Source: Prochlorococcus sp. AG-402-N21
Lineage (GTDB): Bacteria; Cyanobacteriota; Cyanobacteriia; PCC-6307; Cyanobiaceae
DNA: 64,000 nucleotides
NCBI GenBank assembly: GCA_003216435.1
Contig: QCIW01000001.1
Coordinates: 115,007-179,006 of the forward strand
Reading direction: 5' to 3'
The position numbers and the translations under genes were made by a program. How positions within the stretch are numbered: the stretch's first letter is position 1; the number at the start of each line of letters is the position of its first letter. The notes beneath the pieces were generated by a model that saw nothing but the letters and a program-made list of their open reading frames with translations, ran no database searches and had not been told where the DNA came from. Of the stretch, positions 47,469 through 56,962 are shown piece by piece.

Positions 47469-47711
47469 TTATTGTTTCTTTCTATCTATGAATTCTAATA
47501 TTTTATTTACAGATCCAAAGTTTTCTATATTAAATTCTGCATCATCGATAGTGATTTGCCAATCACTTTCTACAAACTCTACTAGCTCTATAATTCCAAA
47601 AGAGTCTAAAATTCCTTCTATAAGGAGTGAGCTTTCAAGGGGTATTTCTTCTATAGAATCTAAGTCTGATTTGTGTAATATAAAATCAAGTAGTTTTTGC
47701 TTATCGTTCAT
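47469..47711 (-). CDS. Acyl carrier protein
   Basis: 80-residue, acidic four-helix carrier with the phosphopantetheine attachment Ser37 in GILDSFGIIELVEFVE (the LDS motif, with LDSFG). It is not the fatty-acid AcpP, whose motif is DSLD; this is the specialised type found with D-alanine, FkbH or polysaccharide acylation systems. Located between asnB (40 bases upstream) and the AAC(3)-like gene (4 bases downstream). No phosphopantetheinyl transferase or ACP ligase is seen in the window. Confidence 0.9.
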   Translation of the reverse strand: MNDKQKLLDFILHKSDLDSIEEIPLESSLLIEGILDSFGIIELVEFVESDWQITIDDAEFNIENFGSVNKILEFIDRKKQ

Positions 47712-47751
47712 TAAATAAGTAAATCTAATATAATATTAACATGACTATGAA

Positions 47752-49680
47752 TTAGAACAATAGATTAAGAGAGCCTAAAACGCAAATTGTTAAATTGTCC
47801 CCATAAGAGCCTCGACTAGACTTCGAATTAGAATCTGTTACCCGTGAAATTATTTTACTAACCTTGTTGTAATCATATGTTTGATAAATCTTACTATTAC
47901 TGTCTTGCAAATCGTCCATCATTCCAGGTACTTTAATGATAGATCTAGCCTCGGGTGATTGGTAAGCTATCTTTGGTGCATTAATTATATCTTTTGGTAA
48001 AAAATCTTTATAAGATTCCTTTAGAATTCTCTTGAACTTATTGGCATGTAATTTGTGTTTCTTAGGTATCGAAAAAGAATACCTAACAAAATCTAAATCA
48101 AGGAAAGGATATCTACCCTCAATGGAAGATGCCATTGATACTCTATCTCCTTGAGATGACAATAAATAACCAGACAAAAGGTTATTTATTTCATAAAGTT
48201 GAATCATATCAATATTATCAAGATCATAGTTAATAGTATATTCACGGTACTCTTCAATAAGATTATGTAAAACTGATTGACCAATTTTATCACTTTCTTT
48301 AAAGGACATTAATGTACGCAGGTTATTAGAAAGTCGAGATTGAATTGGTTTAAGCACACTGTAATCTCCTTCTCTCATTAATGTATCAACTGCTAATCTT
48401 CTATATCTTGGATTTTTAAATTGTGGTAAATAAGAATATAATGAATCAAATATATGATATCTCCATTTTGAATCTGGTTTGGAGTTAACGAATTCTATAC
48501 ATTCACTTTCTCTAAAAATATCATAGCCTAGTAATATCTCATCAGCGCCTTCTCCTGTTAATACAACTTTTTCTCCTGATAGTTTTAGTTTCTTTGCCAA
48601 TAACATCAAAGGGACAGGAGCGGTCCTAAAAAAAGGCTGTTGGATACTAAAAACTGCTTCTTTGAAAGAGTTAGAAATAATTTCATCAGATATTTGAAGT
48701 GGATAATGATTAGTCTTTAAATGACTTGCTACTAATATTTGCTTGGATGATTCATCATACTGCTCGTCATCGAAAGTTACTGAAAAAGTCTTTAGATGAG
48801 ATGATATGGAGCTTAATTCGTAAGCGATAACTGATGAATCTATTCCTCCTGATAGATATGATGCATAGCCGACATCACTCATAGTCTGGCTTATAATACT
48901 TTTGTGAAAAATATCTCTAAATTGATTACAATCTTGGTTTGTAATTTTAGTTGAATTGTCTCTATTTTGATTTGATATTATTTCCGGCCAGGACCAGAAA
49001 GAATCAGTATGCTCCTTAAAAGTATTATTTTCAGATAAACTTATAGTTGTATATGTTCCTATTTTGACTTGCCTGATGTTTTCCCATATAGTTTTATCTT
49101 TGGAGGTACTCCAAGTAAGGTGAATCCTGGCTAGCTCATATGGATTAAAAGATTTATCAATGCCCAAGCTATCAAATGCCCTTATATCAGAGGAAAAATA
49201 AAAATTCTGCTTATCACTTGTAAAAGAATAAAATAAAGGTCTAATACCAAAAGGGTCTCTAGCAATAATCAATCTCTTTTCGACAGAGTTATAAATAACG
49301 ATTGAAAATTGACCATTTAATAAAGAAAAGGTTCTTGTGGACAAAGACCTATATAAATCTACTAATACTCCCACTTCATCACGACAATAAGGTGGTTGCA
49401 AATATTGCCTCTCGAGTTCTTTATAATTAAATATTTCACCATTAAAGCATAATAAATTATTAGATTCCTGGTCTGGGGAAGAATTGAATCTCCTTGGCTG
49501 CTGTCCAGTATTTAAATCGTTTATCGCTAAGCGGTTAAACCCTAAAACACAATTATCAGAAATGATTGCATTTTGCTCATCGGGACCTCTTGATTGGAAA
49601 GTTTTTAAAGCATTTTGGATACTAGATAAATTCTTTTTATTTACTCCATTAATAGCAAAGGTGCCAACAAATCCACACAT
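47752..49680 (-). CDS. asnB: Asparagine-synthase-type amidotransferase, second copy
   Basis: 642 residues with catalytic Cys2 (MCGFVGTF), SRGPDEQ, FNGEIFNYKELE, a PP-loop LSGGIDSSV and TGEGADEILLGYDIF. The TGEGADE form is nearer to true asparagine synthetases and to amide-forming relatives than the TGDGGDE of the other copy at 27205; the two share little beyond motifs. It sits upstream of ACP and the AAC(3)-like gene in one operon, so it may form an amide on a carrier-bound or sugar-bound acid. Function beyond amide formation is not determined. Confidence 0.86.
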   Translation of the reverse strand: MCGFVGTFAINGVNKKNLSSIQNALKTFQSRGPDEQNAIISDNCVLGFNRLAINDLNTGQQPRRFNSSPDQESNNLLCFNGEIFNYKELERQYLQPPYCRDEVGVLVDLYRSLSTRTFSLLNGQFSIVIYNSVEKRLIIARDPFGIRPLFYSFTSDKQNFYFSSDIRAFDSLGIDKSFNPYELARIHLTWSTSKDKTIWENIRQVKIGTYTTISLSENNTFKEHTDSFWSWPEIISNQNRDNSTKITNQDCNQFRDIFHKSIISQTMSDVGYASYLSGGIDSSVIAYELSSISSHLKTFSVTFDDEQYDESSKQILVASHLKTNHYPLQISDEIISNSFKEAVFSIQQPFFRTAPVPLMLLAKKLKLSGEKVVLTGEGADEILLGYDIFRESECIEFVNSKPDSKWRYHIFDSLYSYLPQFKNPRYRRLAVDTLMREGDYSVLKPIQSRLSNNLRTLMSFKESDKIGQSVLHNLIEEYREYTINYDLDNIDMIQLYEINNLLSGYLLSSQGDRVSMASSIEGRYPFLDLDFVRYSFSIPKKHKLHANKFKRILKESYKDFLPKDIINAPKIAYQSPEARSIIKVPGMMDDLQDSNSKIYQTYDYNKVSKIISRVTDSNSKSSRGSYGDNLTICVLGSLNLLF

Positions 49681-49800
49681 ATTCTGTGAATAAAGATCGA
49701 AATCAATCTTAATTTACATAGTTTTTATTGCAAAGACAATATAATGGTGTGTGATGATTGATATTAGTAAAAATTGCTTATATTTTAAACAAATTAAATT

Positions 49801-50949
49801 CTAATTTCCTAGAGAGGTAACCCGTTTATAAAATGAATGATAATTTGATAGCATTTTAAAATTAGAGAATTGATCAAAAGCTCTATTCCTTAAATAATTC
49901 TTATATTCCATAGTTTCTTGGGTATCCATTTTAATTAATTTTGAAATTGATTTTGACAATACAATGTAATCCTTTGGTGGTGCTATAAAAGTTTCTCTGC
50001 ATAAAATATTACTAGATTCTCCTGCATCTGTCGAAATAATAGGTGTGGCTGTAAACATCGCTTCAATTAATGTATTTGGAAAGCCTTCTTTAATAGAAGA
50101 GCTTACAAAAACATCCATTGAATTTAGATATTTATTGATTTGTTGCTTCTTTCCTAGAAGAATAACATTTGGAGAAATTCCAAGTTGTTCTATATGATAA
50201 TTAAGCTCCTTATTCGAAAGATCTAAACCTAGTCCTATCATTAATAATTTCCAATCAATTGTAGTATTTAGTAATGAGACAGCCTTTAGAAGAGTTATAT
50301 AATCTTTATGAGGATCATATCTACCGATAGTACCAATTAAGAATGTTGATTCAGTAATTCCTAATTCACTTCTTGTTATATTCCGGATTTGAATATCTGG
50401 GTAATATAATTTCTCATCACAACCATTTTCGATTACATCGATTTTTCTTTTGCTATATCCTGATTTCAAATGATGATCTTTAATTATATAACCACAATAA
50501 ATAATATATGTTGGTATGAAATGAGATAATAATATGTTTATTTTGCTTAGAAAGTATGCAAGAAGAGATGTCTCTTGCAAAGTAATTGGCATACTTCTAA
50601 TAGACCAGATAATCCTTGGATGTTTTAATAGTGAAGATAAAATACCCGCCAAAAAGTTAGAATGAGTAAGCCATGTGTGAACTATATAAGGTTTGTATAA
50701 TTTAAGCAATCTAAAAAGTCTTAATGGGATAAATAGTAAATTTGGTTGATCTGAGTGAGAAAGGCTAAATGATTTTAAATTTGAACTTCTAAATTGCTCT
50801 AGAGATATCTCGTCAATAGAACTCAAAGAAACAATAATGTGCTCATAATCGTTAATATTCATAACTACTTGCTTTAATATTTTTTCTGTTCCTCCAGTTC
50901 CTATTCTGGTAATAACATGAAAAACTATTTTTTTCTTGATTTTCTCCAT
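49801..50949 (-). CDS. Glycosyltransferase, GT4 family
   Basis: 382 residues: HVITRIGTGGTEKILKQVVM (N-terminal GT4 opening), FLIGTIGRYDPHKDYITLLKAV, LLMIGLGLDLSNKEL, SSSIKEGFPNTLIEAMFTATPIISTDAGE (EX7E intact). First gene of the minus-strand operon continuing with asnB copy 2, ACP and the AAC(3)-like gene. A 120-base gap follows it before asnB. Confidence 0.9.
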   Translation of the reverse strand: MEKIKKKIVFHVITRIGTGGTEKILKQVVMNINDYEHIIVSLSSIDEISLEQFRSSNLKSFSLSHSDQPNLLFIPLRLFRLLKLYKPYIVHTWLTHSNFLAGILSSLLKHPRIIWSIRSMPITLQETSLLAYFLSKINILLSHFIPTYIIYCGYIIKDHHLKSGYSKRKIDVIENGCDEKLYYPDIQIRNITRSELGITESTFLIGTIGRYDPHKDYITLLKAVSLLNTTIDWKLLMIGLGLDLSNKELNYHIEQLGISPNVILLGKKQQINKYLNSMDVFVSSSIKEGFPNTLIEAMFTATPIISTDAGESSNILCRETFIAPPKDYIVLSKSISKLIKMDTQETMEYKNYLRNRAFDQFSNFKMLSNYHSFYKRVTSLGN

Positions 50950-51150
50950 AAGAGTTTTAGTTTTGATGTTTCTTATGTTATTTAATAATACTATTTAGCC
51001 TGGATTTATAGAGTAATTTTTAATTATATTATATATCAAAATTCCTGAGCAAAGCAATAATTGTAATTCTGGATAAAATTACTTATAGATAAAGATTGTT
51101 GTGTTCTACTCTGGAAACAACATAGAATAAAAAATCAACGCTTACAAGTC

Positions 51151-52227
51151 ATGAGATTTAAAATATCTAATGCCCAGGAAAGGCTTGAAGCCAAGAATCT
51201 ATTTGATGGGAACATAAGATATGGAGCAGCCAGATTTCACTCTGAAACCAATAGGAGTGGCAAAGGAAAGCCTGCTGATGGTGGACTAATTAGAGAGCAT
51301 GCAAAAGTTGTTGAAGACTCTAAGATTGAGAGATACAAACGAATAAATCAATATTGGGAAAACATCGACTCATGTCCTGTATGCCAATCACATGATGCTT
51401 CTTTCGTACTAAACAGATATGGTTTACAAATTTGGAAATGCAGTAATTGCAATCATAGATATCTAAATCCTAGAATAAAATATGAAAAAGCATGCGAACT
51501 TTATGCCGATGATAAAACTGCATCAGACATTTATTTGCAACCTCTTCAGAAAGAAATTGATCGAGACAAATACATTTATGGATTATCGCTAATTGAACAG
51601 TTACGACCACCATCTAATAAATTAATAATGGACTTAGGGTGCGGGGCAGGAGTATTTGTGGAAGAAGCATCAAAATTCGGATGGAAATCATGCATTGGGG
51701 TTGATACAAATGAAAGATATGCCTCCACATATAAAGAAGAAGAAGGTATTCAGTATATTCAATCAACATTTGAGTCTCTAGATCTCACTAAATTAGGCTC
51801 GAATTATGATTGCATTAGTATGTGGAATGTTCTAGAGCATATTTACGATTTAGGTTATATAGTTTCTATAATAAGAAAGTTATTAAAGCCAAACGGATTA
51901 TTTTTCATAATGGTGCCAAATGTAGAGAGTCTCGCTACCAGATTAATCCGAGAGAAATCTGCAACATTCAATTGGAAACATGTTTCTCACTTCTCAGAAG
52001 ATAGTTTGAGGTATTTAATGAAAAAGAATCAATTCAAATGCATTCACATGGAGACTGCTATTTCTGAAATCGACAATGTAAAGAGTTATCTTTCTGGGGA
52101 ATATCCATACCATGGATTTGGAGATCCAAAGGGCTTATTTAACTTCATAACTCCAGAGTATATTCATCAAAATATGCTGGGAAGTAGGCTTGTTGGAGTT
52201 TTTAGAAAAAGTGAGCTTTCAGAGTGA
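51151..52227 (+). CDS. SAM-dependent methyltransferase with zinc-ribbon N-terminus
   Basis: 358 residues. N-terminal domain has a treble/zinc ribbon with CPVC (Cys75, Cys78) and CSNC (Cys97, Cys100) followed by HRYLNPR. Then a class I methyltransferase with DLGCGAGVF, IGVDTNERY and ISMWNVLEHIYDL. This two-part organisation is common in deoxysugar C-methyltransferase and related families (e.g. TylC3/NovU-type proteins). Stand-alone gene on the plus strand. Likely methylates a nucleotide sugar or the growing glycan. Confidence 0.83.
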   Translation: MRFKISNAQERLEAKNLFDGNIRYGAARFHSETNRSGKGKPADGGLIREHAKVVEDSKIERYKRINQYWENIDSCPVCQSHDASFVLNRYGLQIWKCSNCNHRYLNPRIKYEKACELYADDKTASDIYLQPLQKEIDRDKYIYGLSLIEQLRPPSNKLIMDLGCGAGVFVEEASKFGWKSCIGVDTNERYASTYKEEEGIQYIQSTFESLDLTKLGSNYDCISMWNVLEHIYDLGYIVSIIRKLLKPNGLFFIMVPNVESLATRLIREKSATFNWKHVSHFSEDSLRYLMKKNQFKCIHMETAISEIDNVKSYLSGEYPYHGFGDPKGLFNFITPEYIHQNMLGSRLVGVFRKSELSE

Positions 52228-52261
52228 TAAAAAATTATCCATATACCCAATATAATAATAT

Positions 52262-53593
52262 TTAGTTAACTAGTTTTTCTATAAATTCGCAGAGTCGTTG
52301 TGTATTTTTTCCATCAAATTCTCCTAAATACTTTTGATATATCTCTAAATTTTTTACCTTATTAGTCTCATTATATTCCTTTACATATTCTTTGTTCAGA
52401 ATTTTTTGGCATAGTCCACGAAGTTCTTCTTCCGACTGGGGTCTTAGAAAAACATCCTCGGTTATAAAATTAACAAATTTATTTTTCCTTTCTTCGTTAA
52501 CCTCTGCATATACAGGCATTATTGGAATATTTCCTGTAATCATGCTTTCTAAAAGAGTAGTACTTCCAAAACCTACAATTAAATCACTATTTAGAATTAA
52601 ATCATGACTATTTGTATATGTCTCAACTATTACACGACTTCTTCGAGATTCAGAAAGTACTTCATTAATAATTGAATCTAATTCGTTAGTCCACCATCCA
52701 TCCCACTTTGTCTTGACCACTATATCTATATCTCTAGTCTCAGCAAGCGATAAAACAGTTTTATGCACAGAGTAGAAGAATTCAAAAAAACCTTTTTTAC
52801 GATCCTTATGTGAAATCCCCGCTGAAATCAAGCCTACTGTTGGTAAGAATGAAAATAAAATCACTCTTGGTCTAGATCTTACGATTTGAGTTTGATTAGT
52901 GGATCTTAATTTATTAAATAGGCTATCCATCCTAATACAGCCAATACTAGTAATTTGGCTTGTTGTACACATTCCAGATTTGATAAATGCTTCTTTCATC
53001 AATTCGTTATGTACAACATAATGACTGGCTGAAAATTGTTTCATAGAAACTAGACGTTTTAAAAGTACTGCTGCTTTACTTGGTGCCGATATCATAAGAT
53101 TTTCTTTCTGAAGGCATAGGACTTTCTCTCCTTTTTGATGTAATGCTTCTACAATTTCAAATGTATTTGTATAATTAAACCCTGGTTGAATAGCAAGATC
53201 GAATGGAAAGTCTTTTTTTAAATGTGTTATAAAATGTCTATAGAATCTTCTTAGTCTTTTTCTCTTTATAAAAGGCATAATGCTATTATTATAATAATTA
53301 AAAGAATCTGCTTTGTGACCTCTCAAGTAATAGTCATTTATAGCATTTACCAATCCTCCACTAATATTAATCAACTTATAGTCTCCATAATTTAAGATAG
53401 TATCTATCTCACCAATAAACCTATCATCATATATAACTAATAGTGTCTTTCCTTTTCCATTCTTATTTACAACAACCACATTTTTTTTTAATGAATTATA
53501 TAATATTTTAGATGTAAAGAAGTTGCTATAAATGATACCGAGGAACGTTTTTACATGCTTCTTTAATATTCCAATAAGTAGGGAACGTCTCAT
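52262..53593 (-). CDS. GT-B-like surface-carbohydrate protein, function unknown
   Basis: 443 residues, no membrane segment beyond a weak N-terminal hydrophobic stretch. The C-terminal half is like CDP-glycerol glycerophosphotransferase or other GT-B proteins: DIDIVVKTKWDGWW, HDLILNSDLIVGFGSTTLLESMITGNIPIMPVYAE, then EELRGLCQKIL. The ST...E arrangement is a donor-phosphate motif. The N-terminal domain is not recognised. Stand-alone minus-strand gene with a large divergent gap to the next cassette. Glycosyl- or glycerophosphotransferase is likely. Confidence 0.62.
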   Translation of the reverse strand: MRRSLLIGILKKHVKTFLGIIYSNFFTSKILYNSLKKNVVVVNKNGKGKTLLVIYDDRFIGEIDTILNYGDYKLINISGGLVNAINDYYLRGHKADSFNYYNNSIMPFIKRKRLRRFYRHFITHLKKDFPFDLAIQPGFNYTNTFEIVEALHQKGEKVLCLQKENLMISAPSKAAVLLKRLVSMKQFSASHYVVHNELMKEAFIKSGMCTTSQITSIGCIRMDSLFNKLRSTNQTQIVRSRPRVILFSFLPTVGLISAGISHKDRKKGFFEFFYSVHKTVLSLAETRDIDIVVKTKWDGWWTNELDSIINEVLSESRRSRVIVETYTNSHDLILNSDLIVGFGSTTLLESMITGNIPIMPVYAEVNEERKNKFVNFITEDVFLRPQSEEELRGLCQKILNKEYVKEYNETNKVKNLEIYQKYLGEFDGKNTQRLCEFIEKLVN

Positions 53594-53984
53594 TTATATA
53601 AATGATCTTTTTAGTAATTTAGCATGTAGGGTCTAATATTTAGAAAAATTGCTTTAGATTCTGTTATCTTTAAATGATCCTATATAAAGTTTTTGAATTG
53701 AATTAGAAGAAAATTCGAAGAGGATTTTAAATTTTAGAGTAATTTGTAGTAGTTATCAACCTGTAATTAGAATTTAGGAGAATAATCATAAGAAAACTTT
53801 CAATCAAACTAGTTATCTATACTTGTTATAAATTTAAATATTTGCATATACTGTTTTTACTATTTATTTTATAATGATAAAATAAATAGTAAAAACAGGT
53901 TAGAATAGCATGATTCAGATTCTCCAGCTTAAGGATAACGTATAAAACCACATCTCTACAAGCAAACTTCAAAACATTTTAAAT
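53594..53984. other. Gene-free divergent spacer holding a long inverted repeat
   Basis: 391 AT-rich bases between divergent genes. Besides the inverted repeat at 53851-53898 listed separately, no gene, tRNA or obvious promoter is seen. Both flanking genes need promoters here. Confidence 0.6.
53851..53898. repeat. Perfect 22-bp inverted repeat with 4-base loop
   Basis: Left arm 53851-53872 begins CTGTTTTTAC and runs into TATTTATTTTAT; right arm 53877-53898 is its exact reverse complement, ending GTAAAAACAG; loop AATG at 53873-53876. All 22 pairs match. Arms are nearly all A/T apart from the outer C-G/G-C and an inner C. The repeat lies 86 bases upstream of the GNAT-like gene in a divergent spacer, so it is not placed as a terminator of any annotated gene. 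Confidence 0.9.
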
Positions 53985-55034
53985 ATGAGTGCTAAATTTA
54001 AAGAAGAATATAGAATAGAGTTTGCCATTCCAAAAAACAACTTACAGTGGCGGGATTATATTGACAAATCAAAAGATTTAATCAAATTTGCGAGTCCAAG
54101 TTTCCAATATATTCTAAGTAAAGCATATGGACTTGATGTTCTTGCTCTATTAGCTAAAGATAAAAATGGAGAAATAGTAGGAGTACTTTCTTGTTATTGC
54201 TCTAACTTGGAAAAACCATATAGAGAAATACATAGTCCTCCATATGGTTTAGTTGTTTGCAATAATTCTGTAGCTCTAGCATTATTTGATGCTATGAAAT
54301 CCTTTTGTATGAAAAATGGAATTATTAAAACCCAATTAGAGCACCCAAATAAAATAGAGAATGCGAATTGTCTATTTTGGAGTAAAAAAACTATACTCAA
54401 ATCTCTTGCCTCAAATGTATCAGAAGATTGGATTAACTTAAGAGGAAAGACTAGGAATATAATCAGAAAAGCGCGTAAACAAGATATTCAAATTACAAAT
54501 GATTTTAAATATCTTGATGATTGGTATGAAATATATTCTGAACGTATGCTATCGATGAATATTCATACGCATCCAAAACAGTTCTTTAAACTGCTTAAAT
54601 CAGAATTAGGTAATGAAGTAAAGTTTTATATTGGCCGCCTAGATGGAGAAGTAATAGGTGGAATCATAGTTCTATACTCAAATGACAAAGCCTATTATTT
54701 TTTCAGTGCCCAAAGTACTAAAGCAAGATCTGTAGGCCTAAATGAATTACTTATCTGGAATCTAATTGAAGATTGCCACAAGAAGGGTATTAAGGCAATT
54801 GATCTAGCTAGATCGAATCCAAGCAGTAGTGTTTTCAACTTCAAAACAAGAAGTTTGGGAGGGATAGCAAAAGACACATATTTCTACGATTTAATGAGCG
54901 GTGAGGATCAAAAGAGTGAAGTCCCATCTGTACCTTTTATAATCAAATTAAAAAATAAGCTATCACCTTATACTCCAAAGAAAATAAAGAGACTAATATC
55001 AGAGTTTGATAAAAAATTCGAACATTTATTATGA
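53985..55034 (+). CDS. FemAB/GNAT-type acyl- or aminoacyltransferase
   Basis: 349 residues. N-terminal half EIVGVLSCYCSNLEKPYREIHSPPYG and C-terminal GNAT half KTRNIIRKARKQDIQI, FYIGRLDGEVIGGIIVLYSND, AYYFFSAQS and LNELLIWNLIEDCHKKGIKAIDLARSNP match the FemAB-related acetyltransferase family (often seen with exopolysaccharide genes). It transfers an acyl or aminoacyl group to an amine. Coupled with the next gene by ATGA overlap (55031-55034). First of three genes with N-acyl chemistry. Confidence 0.78.
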   Translation: MSAKFKEEYRIEFAIPKNNLQWRDYIDKSKDLIKFASPSFQYILSKAYGLDVLALLAKDKNGEIVGVLSCYCSNLEKPYREIHSPPYGLVVCNNSVALALFDAMKSFCMKNGIIKTQLEHPNKIENANCLFWSKKTILKSLASNVSEDWINLRGKTRNIIRKARKQDIQITNDFKYLDDWYEIYSERMLSMNIHTHPKQFFKLLKSELGNEVKFYIGRLDGEVIGGIIVLYSNDKAYYFFSAQSTKARSVGLNELLIWNLIEDCHKKGIKAIDLARSNPSSSVFNFKTRSLGGIAKDTYFYDLMSGEDQKSEVPSVPFIIKLKNKLSPYTPKKIKRLISEFDKKFEHLL

Positions 55035-56065
55035 AAAGTAAAAATAAACCTTCTATATTTTTTTTTGGGAATCAAGGGCATGGTTCCATCACACTCGAAA
55101 CATGTCTCAAAAATAATGAAAACGTTATTGGAATTTGTACTAAATTAAATAATAACAGAGATTTATTAAATAAATGTTACTCTTATATTGATCGATTATT
55201 ACGTTACATAAGGATTAGAAGTCCGGGTGGATACATATATAGGCAACCATTTGAAAGATATTTAAGACCTGATAAATTAGCATCTAGAAGTTCAATCCCT
55301 ATATTTAGTTCAAGGGATCTACATTCGAATAAATTATTAGAGTTCATTAAAGAATCAGAGCCTGATTTAATATTATGCTCTAGTTTTCATCGTCTAATTC
55401 CTGAAAGGATCTTAGCTTTAGCAAAATGGAAGTCTATAAATTTACACCCTGGTTTACTGCCGGATAGAGGTGGCGGGACTCCCAATAGATGGGCTGTTTT
55501 TATGGGTGATAATAAGAGTGGTGTAACAGCTCATGTCATGACAAATGATTTTGATTCTGGAGATATCCTAATTAAAAAGCAAGTACGCGTTTATGAAACT
55601 GATGATTGTGGGGAGGTAGAAGAGCGATTGGTTCCTATAATGGAAAATGTTACAAATCAGATACTGGAAGCATTGCACGGAAAAATTTTTTTAAATCCTC
55701 AATCACAGAAAGGTAAAACGAATATTTTGCCGCCGTTTAATCGGAAATACAGGCAAGTTAATTGGAATAAATCTGGTATAGATTTACAAAGAACATGTCT
55801 AGCATTACGTCCAAAGAGTGGTTCAATTGCTGAAATTAATGGCCTAAAAGTATGTATTTGGGATATTACATTTGAGAAATTAACTGACTCTAATTATCTA
55901 TTAGGGGAGGTAGTTGGAACAAGCACTAAAAATTGTCCTAGAGTAGCTATTAAAGATGGTGTCATAACAATCAATAAAATACTTATGAACTATAAAGTAA
56001 AATCTGGTGCTAATCTCATTAGTTTAGGTATCATGAAAGTCGGAGATAGATTTAAATCAGAATAA
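55031..56065 (+). CDS. Formyltransferase (methionyl-tRNA formyltransferase-like, sugar type)
   Basis: 344 residues with the N10-formyl-THF-dependent formyltransferase core. Catalytic Asn/His in INLHPGLLPDRGGGTPNRW and Asp in VTAHVMTNDFDSGDIL are all present, giving the N-H-D triad. Region 230-320 (VNWNKSGIDLQRTCLALRP, SIAEINGLKVCIWD, GEVVG) resembles the C-terminal domain of these enzymes. Sugar formyltransferases of this kind N-formylate 3- or 4-amino-sugars (WlaRD, QdtF, ArnA). Between GNAT and PIG-L genes, so the substrate is likely an amino-sugar donor. Start is in the last codon of the GNAT gene. Confidence 0.85.
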   Translation: MKSKNKPSIFFFGNQGHGSITLETCLKNNENVIGICTKLNNNRDLLNKCYSYIDRLLRYIRIRSPGGYIYRQPFERYLRPDKLASRSSIPIFSSRDLHSNKLLEFIKESEPDLILCSSFHRLIPERILALAKWKSINLHPGLLPDRGGGTPNRWAVFMGDNKSGVTAHVMTNDFDSGDILIKKQVRVYETDDCGEVEERLVPIMENVTNQILEALHGKIFLNPQSQKGKTNILPPFNRKYRQVNWNKSGIDLQRTCLALRPKSGSIAEINGLKVCIWDITFEKLTDSNYLLGEVVGTSTKNCPRVAIKDGVITINKILMNYKVKSGANLISLGIMKVGDRFKSE

Positions 56066-56067
56066 AG

Positions 56068-56946
56068 ATGAAGCGATTAAAAATCATCATAAGGAAAATT
56101 GGTAACTATATAGATACTCGTAGAGCTTATAAATTTTATATTAAACAATGGCTAGATTTAATAGATTTACAAGGCGTTTCACAAGTTATAAATAGTATGC
56201 GTTCGTCAAAGATAATTGATCCTGTGGAAATAAAACACCCTAAAGGAAAATCAATAGTTGTTATTGCTCCACATCCTGATGATGAACTCATAGGACCAGG
56301 AGGAACCTTACTAAAATCTGCTAGTAATGGGAGTAAAATAAATATTATTTATCTAACATCAGATAATGATTCAGAAGCAATTATGACCAGAGAAAAAGAA
56401 GCAAAAGAGGCTGTTGAAGCGCTAAATTGTTCAGTGAAATTCTTAAGATGGGGTGTAAAGAAAATACCATCTGACAAAGATTCATTGGAAGTATTAAGTG
56501 ATGCTATTAAAAGCTATTCACCTGACACAATAATGGTCACTTTTTGTCTTGATGATCATGATGATCATAGAAGAGCTAGTGAACTAATTATGCTTTTATA
56601 TAGTAATAATCTGATATCAGATAATATTGAAATATGGGCCTATCAAATATATTCAGCTATTTTGGCTAATGTAGTTGTCGATATAACAAAATTTAAGAAA
56701 GAAAAGGAGAGTTGTATTGAAAAATATTACTCTCAATACAGAAGCAGAAATTGGGCTCATTATTCACTTGGTCTAAATGCTTGGAATTGTAGATTTTTAA
56801 AAGGAAGAGGTAGTGAAAAAGTTTATGCAGAATTATTCCTAGTTCTTCCTATAAAAGAATACTCTGAACTTTGTTCTGAGTATTTCAATAGTTCAAATGG
56901 TAACTATTACGAACTATCCTACAAGAGTAGTTCAATGGTTAAATAA
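56068..56946 (+). CDS. PIG-L family N-deacetylase
   Basis: Zinc-dependent deacetylase: VIAPHPDDELIGPGGTLLK (metal motif AHPDDE type) at about 68-86, IYLTSDND, and the late DDHDDHRRA (His ligands) at about 168-176. 292 residues; an N-terminal 60-residue part is basic. PIG-L enzymes remove the acetyl group from GlcNAc-like sugars. Two bases downstream of the formyltransferase gene, last gene of the operon. Removing acetyl and adding formyl or another acyl fits the three-gene order. Confidence 0.86.
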   Translation: MKRLKIIIRKIGNYIDTRRAYKFYIKQWLDLIDLQGVSQVINSMRSSKIIDPVEIKHPKGKSIVVIAPHPDDELIGPGGTLLKSASNGSKINIIYLTSDNDSEAIMTREKEAKEAVEALNCSVKFLRWGVKKIPSDKDSLEVLSDAIKSYSPDTIMVTFCLDDHDDHRRASELIMLLYSNNLISDNIEIWAYQIYSAILANVVVDITKFKKEKESCIEKYYSQYRSRNWAHYSLGLNAWNCRFLKGRGSEKVYAELFLVLPIKEYSELCSEYFNSSNGNYYELSYKSSSMVK

Positions 56947-56962
56947 TAGTTTTTATAAAAAA

